Shown piece after piece: positions 26,363 to 32,470 of a stretch of 32,470 bases of DNA (position 1 is its first letter; each line of letters starts with the position of its first letter). The notes under the pieces were generated by a model. It saw nothing but the letters and a program-made list of their open reading frames with translations. It ran no database searches and was not told where the DNA came from. Where the stretch lies: positions 1 through 32,470 of the forward strand of contig JANXLQ010000211.1 in the NCBI GenBank assembly GCA_025355085.1, written 5' to 3'. Origin of the DNA: Rhodopila sp. (GTDB taxonomy: Bacteria; Pseudomonadota; Alphaproteobacteria; Acetobacterales; Acetobacteraceae). Position numbers and translations under genes: made by a program.

Positions 26363-28204
26363 ATGATTTTCCACGATTCCATCGTCCTCGGGGCCGGTCC
26401 CGCTGGCATGCAGATGGGCTACCTCCTTGAGACTGCGGGCCGCGACTACCTGGTCCTTGAAGGGAGCGAGAGGGTCGGCAAATTTTTTACGCAGTACCCC
26501 CGTCACCGCCGTCTGAATTCCTTTAATAAGCGGTTTAACTGGTTCAGCGAACCCGACTTCAACCTACGCTTCGATTGGCATTCGCTGCTAACCCACGATT
26601 TTTCCTTCCCGTTCCGCGGGTACTCGAAGGATATTTTTCCGCAAGCCGATGCTCTGGCGCAATACCTGCAAGATTTCCGCGATCACTTCGGCATCAAGGT
26701 TCAGTTTAATACACGGGTTACATTTATCGATCGTGATCCGGAGACGCGCCATTTCATCCTCACGACCGGTGACGGCGAGGAATATCGCTGCCGGACGCTG
26801 CTGATGGCGACTGGCCCGTTGAAAGGCGACACCCCGGATATTCCTGGAATCGAGCATGCCAGCAGCTACGAGGATCATGACGCTGACGCTGAGATTTATG
26901 AAAATAAGCGTGTCCTGATTATCGGGGGCGGTATCTCGGCGTTTGAGACAGCCAACCACCTCGTTGGCTCCGCCGCTGCCATCACCGTCGCGCTCGGCCC
27001 CAAGTTCATGAAGCATGCATGGCGGACCCATTTTGCCGGCGACTTGCGGGTGCATGACAATACGCTGCTCGATATGACGGCGCTGAAGATGATGCACGGG
27101 ATTTACGGGCTCATTATAACGCGCATTACCAAACAGGAAGACGGCACACTACGGGTATATTATCAGGAAGAAATGCCGCACTGGACGAAACCCGGTGTCA
27201 TTGAGGGTTGGATGCCGGTGGATCACGTCATCCGTTGCACCGGCTGGACATTTGTCAATCCGGAACTGTTTGCGCTGTCGGTTCGGCCACAAACGGTATG
27301 TGAAGGCCAGTATGCTCTGTTGAACTCGACCTGGGAAAGCACCACCCCGGATCTATTTTTTATCGGCACCGCCATGGCTGGCCGCAATCTGCGCAGCCCT
27401 ACGACGACTCTGCATGGCTTCCGCTATGCGGTTCGCGCCGTGTTCAACTTCCTTGAGCAGCGTTATGAAAATGTCCCGACCCCCAATCGGGTTTTCCCAC
27501 TAAAGACGCGGGAGGATCTGGAGGTTCTGGGGAAGGAAATGATCAGGCGTGTCAGTATCTCGTCCGGTCTTTTCCAATGCAACAGCATCCTGGGCGATGC
27601 CCTGGTGTTCGATAAAGACACCGGAGAGGTCCGGGTATTTTATGAAATGCCGATCGACTATTTCCTGGAAAGCCCCGAATTCTCTGAAAAAACAGTGATG
27701 TATTTTACGCTGGAGCTTGGCTTCAACAACTTTCCCGGCCAGGATCCAAACGTATTTGTTCGTCGCAACGACCCGTCCCGGCCCGGCTGTGTGGGCGTTA
27801 TCCATCCGGTGGCCCGCCACTACGAAAATGGAAAATTCGTCAAAGGCCGCAGCACGCGCGGCTCAGTCGGCAGCCGATACGACGAAGATTATAAAGGCTT
27901 CGAACACGAGATGGACGACGTGAAGCCACGCAACATCGTGTTGAATTTCATCAACGAGGTGGCTGGCGTCACTGACGAAATCTTCTCTGAGAATCATTTT
28001 TTCAATACTGAGGAACGTGGCGGCTTCCGGGAGCTGGAACCCGGGGAAGTACTAAGCAATCCGGGCCTGCCGGAATGCGCACTTGTGGTCGGCGGCGAAC
28101 AAGTTTCGGACTTTGGACACTTCAGGCAGGTGAGCCGTCGTGCCGATGGCACGATCCCACCCTGGGTCCATGCCAAATTGTTCGAGATTTCAGAGATTCA
28201 TTGA
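26363..28204 (+). CDS. FAD-dependent oxidoreductase, FOXRED2-like / flavin monooxygenase superfamily
   Basis: 'DSIVLGAGPAGMQMGYLLETAGRDYLVLEGSERVGKFFTQYPRHRRLNSFNKRFN', second dinucleotide motif 'KRVLIIGGGISAFETANHLVG', 'LFFIGTAMAGRN'. Start ATG 26363 preceded by GGAG. Confidence 0.85.
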   Translation: MIFHDSIVLGAGPAGMQMGYLLETAGRDYLVLEGSERVGKFFTQYPRHRRLNSFNKRFNWFSEPDFNLRFDWHSLLTHDFSFPFRGYSKDIFPQADALAQYLQDFRDHFGIKVQFNTRVTFIDRDPETRHFILTTGDGEEYRCRTLLMATGPLKGDTPDIPGIEHASSYEDHDADAEIYENKRVLIIGGGISAFETANHLVGSAAAITVALGPKFMKHAWRTHFAGDLRVHDNTLLDMTALKMMHGIYGLIITRITKQEDGTLRVYYQEEMPHWTKPGVIEGWMPVDHVIRCTGWTFVNPELFALSVRPQTVCEGQYALLNSTWESTTPDLFFIGTAMAGRNLRSPTTTLHGFRYAVRAVFNFLEQRYENVPTPNRVFPLKTREDLEVLGKEMIRRVSISSGLFQCNSILGDALVFDKDTGEVRVFYEMPIDYFLESPEFSEKTVMYFTLELGFNNFPGQDPNVFVRRNDPSRPGCVGVIHPVARHYENGKFVKGRSTRGSVGSRYDEDYKGFEHEMDDVKPRNIVLNFINEVAGVTDEIFSENHFFNTEERGGFRELEPGEVLSNPGLPECALVVGGEQVSDFGHFRQVSRRADGTIPPWVHAKLFEISEIH

Positions 28205-28293
28205 AACGCTGACCGGCGAACTGAACCGCTCGCCAGCGGCGGGCAAGGCCGGGACGCGTAACGACCCGTCTGGATGCACAGGAGACGACCTTA

Positions 28294-29862
28294 ATGTTGA
28301 AGCATCTCGCAGGCGGCGACCGAGCCAGTCCCCTGGCATTCTGGGGGGGCGCACTGGCCGTCGCGGTCGGCGTGGCGCTCCACCTGCCGATGTTCTTCAT
28401 GGCGGCGGATATGGGCTACAAGCTCGTGGGTATGGAGATGGATGGCTCCATGACGGTTGGCATGGTGTTGATCGTCATCGGCACCCTGGCGTCGGGATAC
28501 GGACTGTTGCCGCGGGCCGCGGTTACCCGATCCGCACCGGCCGAGTTGGCTGACCTTGCCGATGCGCTACCCACGGGCGGCCGCGAGCGGATCACGCCGG
28601 CACATTGGGGCCTGCTGTTGACGCTCACCTTCGCCCTGATCATCGACACCATGAAGCCCGCCTCGCTCGGTTTTGTTATCCCGGGCATGGCGGCGGAATA
28701 CGGCCTGACCCGCCCGACCGCTGCGATCCTGGCATTCTTTGCGCTGTCCGGCACTGCGCTGGGTTCGGTGATTTGGGGCATCATCGCGGATCGCCTGGGA
28801 CGGCGGGCGGCGATTCTGTTAGCCGCGATCATGTTCATCGGCACATCGATCTGCGGCGCGATGCCGTCCTTCGTCGCCAACATCGTCATGTGCTTCCTGA
28901 TGGGGATGTCGGCAGGCGGCATGTTGCCGATCGCTTATACCTTGCTCGCCGAATTGATGCCGTCGCGCCACCGCGGCTGGCTGGTCGTGCTGGTCGGCGC
29001 TGTCGGCATGATCGCGGGATATCTCGCGTCCAGTTTGTGCGCCGCGCTGCTGGAGCCGGTGTTTGGCTGGCGCATCATGTGGTTCATCGGCCTGCCCACC
29101 GGGGTCATGCTAATCGGGCTCAGCCGTTTCATACCCGAATCGCCGCATTTTCTGCTGCTGCACGGCCGTGTTGCCGAAGCGGTGCGGGTAATGAAGCGGT
29201 TCGAGATGGGACTGCCCGCCCACCGTGGTGCCGGAGCAACGGCACCTGATGTTCCCGGCCTGCTGACGCCATCCTTTGTCGGAACGACGGTTAGTCTAAA
29301 TCTTGCGGCAATCGCCTGGGGTCTGGTGAATTTCGGCCTGATTCTCTGGCTTCCCGCCGATCTGCGCGCCAAGGGTTATAGCGTCGCCAGTTCCGATGCG
29401 CTGCTCGCCCGATCCGCCCTGCTCGCCCTGCCGACAGCAGCGATCACGGCGTGGCTGTATGCGCGATGGAGCACCAAGGGAACGCTGCTGCTGCTTTCGG
29501 CGGTCACCGCCCTCGGGCTGGTGGGTATTTCGCTGCTCGGCAGTAGCCTTCCGCTGCCCGACGGCAGCCCTGTTGTCCTTATCAGCCTGTTGATGATCGG
29601 CACCAACGGCATCATCGCCGTGCTGCTGCCCTACAGCACCGAAAGCTATCCGTTGCATATCCGGGGCCGCGGCACCGGCTTCGTTGCCGGCAGCAGCAAG
29701 TTCGGGGGCATCATTGTGCAGGTCGTCAACCTGGCCGCCATGGTGCCGCCACTGGCGACGGCGGCGATCGTGCTGGTCGTACCAGTCGTGGCTTCGGCCG
29801 TGCTGATCGGCAAGTTTGGTGGGGAAAGCCGGGGCCGGCGGCTCGACGTGCCGGCGGAGTGA
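28294..29862 (+). CDS. MFS transporter with N-terminal membrane extension
   Basis: RBS AGGAGACG; MFS motif A 'GSVIWGIIADRLGRRAAILL', 'RHRGWLVVLVGAVGMIAGYLAS', 'PESPHFLLLHGR', 'YSTESYPLHIRGRGTGFVAGSSKFGGI'. Confidence 0.92.
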   Translation: MLKHLAGGDRASPLAFWGGALAVAVGVALHLPMFFMAADMGYKLVGMEMDGSMTVGMVLIVIGTLASGYGLLPRAAVTRSAPAELADLADALPTGGRERITPAHWGLLLTLTFALIIDTMKPASLGFVIPGMAAEYGLTRPTAAILAFFALSGTALGSVIWGIIADRLGRRAAILLAAIMFIGTSICGAMPSFVANIVMCFLMGMSAGGMLPIAYTLLAELMPSRHRGWLVVLVGAVGMIAGYLASSLCAALLEPVFGWRIMWFIGLPTGVMLIGLSRFIPESPHFLLLHGRVAEAVRVMKRFEMGLPAHRGAGATAPDVPGLLTPSFVGTTVSLNLAAIAWGLVNFGLILWLPADLRAKGYSVASSDALLARSALLALPTAAITAWLYARWSTKGTLLLLSAVTALGLVGISLLGSSLPLPDGSPVVLISLLMIGTNGIIAVLLPYSTESYPLHIRGRGTGFVAGSSKFGGIIVQVVNLAAMVPPLATAAIVLVVPVVASAVLIGKFGGESRGRRLDVPAE

Positions 29863-29869
29863 CGACGGT

Positions 29870-29915
29870 GATGTCCGGCCGGTTGCTGACGATGCGGCTG
29901 CCGCGCCCGGACATC
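29870..29915 (+). terminator. Hairpin downstream of MFS gene
   Basis: GATGTCCGG / CCGGACATC inverted repeat immediately after stop 29862. Confidence 0.5.
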
Positions 29916-30042
29916 TCATTCCTTGCCTCAAGAAGGCTTAAGACAAATTAGAAAAATGCCCATCGCATGAAGCCATCCAAGTAGCCTAAAGCGTTGCGAT
30001 TTCGACACCGTGATGATATCTAACCAAGTAGGAGTATTCTTA

Positions 30043-30063
30043 ATGCGTGGTGCCGCGGCATGA
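30043..30063 (+). other. Putative six-codon leader ORF (MRGAAA) overlapping the adenylation gene start
   Basis: ATG CGT GGT GCC GCG GCA TGA preceded by GTAGGAG; its TGA overlaps the ATG at 30060 (ATGA). Confidence 0.4.
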
Positions 30064-31475
30064 TCGTCAGTGATGTTTTAGGCAATTGCGCCACGGACGC
30101 AAAAACCCGCGACAATTTCATCACCGATGGTTCGTTTACCGTTGCGTACCACGAGCTTTGTGCGCTGCTTGACGAAACGGCTAAAGCCCTGGCCGGTCAC
30201 GGCGTTCAACCCGGCGATTGCCTAGCCGTCGAATGCGCCAATTCGGTTGCCGGCGCGCTTCTTCTGCTCACCTTGATGCGTGACGGTTACAGTTTCGTCC
30301 TGGTACCACCCGCCGTTAACGCCGAGATCAAGCCCACGCCGCTGTTTTGCCGCTTCAGCATCGCGGTCGGCGCCGGCGTCTCGCTGCAACCGGCGGCGGC
30401 GTTCATGTCGGTAACCGCGAATCCGGAATGGAACCGCAAAAGCATACCGTCGGCGAAGTTGTTACTACGTACCTCCGGTAGCATGGGCACATCGAAGATC
30501 GTCGTGCATGGCCATGACAAGCTGATGGGCAATGCGGCAAACTGCGTGCGCAAGTATGGTTTTCGGGCAGAAAGCCGCTGCGTCATCCCGGTCCCGATCG
30601 CGCATATGTATGGGTTCGGCGCAGAGTTTCTACCCGCCATTCAGGTCGGCGCATCGATCGACCTTCAGGACAAGACAAACATCATCAAATACCTGGACCG
30701 CGAAAAGCGTTTCCAGCCGACCATTGCGTTCGTCACACCAGCCATCTGCGAAATGCTTTTGAAAGCGTATAAAAGTCCGCGCACCAATTATGAGGTCATC
30801 GTCACGTCCGGCCAACGCATCAGCGAGGACGTGTTCGCGGCCTTCGATGAACGGATCGGCGGGCGGTTGATCAATCAGTACGGTAGTACCGAAATGGGCG
30901 CCACCTCGGCCTGCGACCCGGGCGACAGTTTCGAAATGCGCAGCCAGACCATCGGCAAGCCGATGCACGATGTTCAGTTGCGGATCACCGACGGCGACCC
31001 CGGCGAACTGAACGTGCTGCACCCGTTTGGCTATGACGGCTATCTCGACGACGCCGGCGAATGGATTCACATAGCCGAACCCAATGCCTGGTATCGGACC
31101 GGGGATCTGGCCAAGGCCGATGCAGAAGGCGCGATCAAAGTACTTGGACGCGCCGGTACCAGCGTCAACCGGGATGGCTATCTCGTCCTGCTCGAAGATA
31201 TCGAGCGCATCATCGAAAAGCTGCCGGATATCTTGCAGGTCGTGGTGACCGCCACGCCCGGGCTATCGGGACACGGGCAGCGTATTGCGGCCTTCTGCGT
31301 CCCCAAGGCTGACGCGGTGTTGGATGGACAGCAGATCCGCGCGCGGTGCTTCGATTTACTACCGCGCTACGCCTTACCAGACGAAGTCCATGTGGTGGAA
31401 ACCATGCCGTTGCTCGCCAGCGGCAAGGTGGACCGGCGGACGTTGGCGGCCGAGCTGAATCATATGCAACAATGA
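30060..31475 (+). CDS. Stand-alone adenylate-forming enzyme (AMP-dependent synthetase/ligase, A domain)
   Basis: 'LLRTSGSMGTSKIVVHGH', 'LINQYGSTEMGAT', 'WYRTGDLAKADAEGAIKVLGRAGTSVNRDGYLV', 'LLASGKVDRRTL'. Confidence 0.92.
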   Translation: MIVSDVLGNCATDAKTRDNFITDGSFTVAYHELCALLDETAKALAGHGVQPGDCLAVECANSVAGALLLLTLMRDGYSFVLVPPAVNAEIKPTPLFCRFSIAVGAGVSLQPAAAFMSVTANPEWNRKSIPSAKLLLRTSGSMGTSKIVVHGHDKLMGNAANCVRKYGFRAESRCVIPVPIAHMYGFGAEFLPAIQVGASIDLQDKTNIIKYLDREKRFQPTIAFVTPAICEMLLKAYKSPRTNYEVIVTSGQRISEDVFAAFDERIGGRLINQYGSTEMGATSACDPGDSFEMRSQTIGKPMHDVQLRITDGDPGELNVLHPFGYDGYLDDAGEWIHIAEPNAWYRTGDLAKADAEGAIKVLGRAGTSVNRDGYLVLLEDIERIIEKLPDILQVVVTATPGLSGHGQRIAAFCVPKADAVLDGQQIRARCFDLLPRYALPDEVHVVETMPLLASGKVDRRTLAAELNHMQQ

Positions 31476-31485
31476 AGTCGAACCG

Positions 31486-31764
31486 ATGATCGAAGACACG
31501 ATTGAACAACTACGCAAGCTGGTGGCTGAACGTCTGGACGTGAACCGGACGCTGGACGAAATCACCTCCGACGCCGCGCTTCTTGGCGGTGGGCTGGGTC
31601 TGGATTCCCTGGCACTCGTCGAACTCGTCAGTTTGACCGAGGAATGCTTCGGTATCGAATTTGGCGAGAACGAACTGAATATGGACTCTTTCGCCAGCAT
31701 ACGTTCGCTTGCCACTGTTGTGGTGGAAATGCGAGCGCGGGATGTCCAGCCCATCGCAGTATGA
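31486..31764 (+). CDS. Acyl/peptidyl carrier protein
   Basis: 93 aa; phosphopantetheine site 'GGGLGLDSLALVELVSLTEECFGIEF'; acidic helical. Confidence 0.9.
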   Translation: MIEDTIEQLRKLVAERLDVNRTLDEITSDAALLGGGLGLDSLALVELVSLTEECFGIEFGENELNMDSFASIRSLATVVVEMRARDVQPIAV

Positions 31765-31906
31765 GGGTCCGGGACACGGCCGCGCTGTCGCAGGGTACGG
31801 CGCCCCTGCCCCGAATTGGCCGGCCATGATGTGTTGTTTCGGCTCCCATCCTGATCGTCAGGACAACTCCCCACCCGCGTCGTTTTGCAGCATTGGCCTG
31901 GACTGA

Positions 31907-32470
31907 ATGGAATTGCATCGACTAACCACGGAAGAGATGCTCGCGGATTGCCTGCTGGATCCTGAAATTCAGTTCCGGCACCCGGTATCTCCCCATGCCC
32001 TTTCCCCGCGGGCGGCGTGCCTGACGGGCGCGACCGGCTTCCTGGGCGGGTATCTGCTGCATGACCTGATGACTAAGACCGGCGCGGACGCCTATTGCCT
32101 CGTGCGTGGGACGGACGGGCCAGAGGCGTATGCACGTCTGGTCCGGCACCTCACCGGATATGAGCTTTGGGACGAAGCGTTTCGCAAGCGGGTCCATGTC
32201 ATACAAGTGCAGGACCTCGCCGACCGCCAATTCGGCATGACAGACGCCGATTTTCGTGAACTCGCCGCCACGGTGGATGTCATCTTTCACAGCGCCGGCT
32301 CGCTTAATATGGCGTTCCCCTACGATCGCCTGAAGCGAACCAACGTTACGGGCACGGTGGAAGTGCTGCGTCTTGCGGCGGCCGAACAAACGAAGCCGGT
32401 CCACTTCCTGTCCAGCCTGGTGGTGTTCTTCACGGACGCGCACATCGCGGATTCGCTGCTGCGCGAATCC
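31907..32470 (+). CDS. Thioester reductase-like NAD(P)-binding protein (3' end outside window)
   Basis: Manual translation of 188 codons open to the window edge: MELHRLTTEEMLADCLLDPEIQFRHPVSPHALSPRAACLTGATGFLGGYLLHDLMTKTGADAYCLVRG...VDVIFHSAGSLNMAFPYDRLKRTNVTGTVEVLRLA; TGATGFLG Rossmann motif. Not in the ORF track because it is unterminated. Confidence 0.88.
   Translation, partial: MELHRLTTEEMLADCLLDPEIQFRHPVSPHALSPRAACLTGATGFLGGYLLHDLMTKTGADAYCLVRGTDGPEAYARLVRHLTGYELWDEAFRKRVHVIQVQDLADRQFGMTDADFRELAATVDVIFHSAGSLNMAFPYDRLKRTNVTGTVEVLRLAAAEQTKPVHFLSSLVVFFTDAHIADSLLRES

Overview
Bacterial, moderately high-GC window, probably alphaproteobacterial (taxonomy is inference only). No rRNA, tRNA, CRISPR array or transposase was recognised. 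Main content: (1) bp 1-12263, a type II secretion (T2SS) locus: gspD (5'-truncated by the window), gspH, gspO, gspI, gspJ, gspK, an inverted gspG, a small lytic transglycosylase, gspE and gspF. It is interrupted by a copper module: copC (-), a Tat-like multicopper oxidase, and a SCO1/SenC protein 3 nt upstream of gspH. (2) bp 12640-16337, an NHL-repeat beta-propeller protein, an internally duplicated protein of unknown function, a cupin and a 4'-phosphopantetheinyl transferase. (3) bp 16658-21244 (-), a Tsx-like outer membrane protein, a Tat-exported MBL hydrolase overlapping a CobW-type GTPase, and an OmpA-family protein. (4) bp 21604-25569 (-), two overlapping ABC exporter half-transporters resembling the PvdE/SyrD/McjD group, one with a degenerate Walker A, plus a DUF697-like protein. 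(5) bp 26363-32470 (+), a FOXRED2-like flavoprotein, an MFS transporter with an N-terminal extension, a stand-alone adenylation enzyme, a stand-alone carrier protein and a thioester reductase running off the window. The best candidates for undescribed biology are the split adenylation/carrier/reductase system (a CAR-like enzyme in pieces) with its chain of tiny coupled ORFs, and the multicopper oxidase/SCO module inside the T2SS locus.
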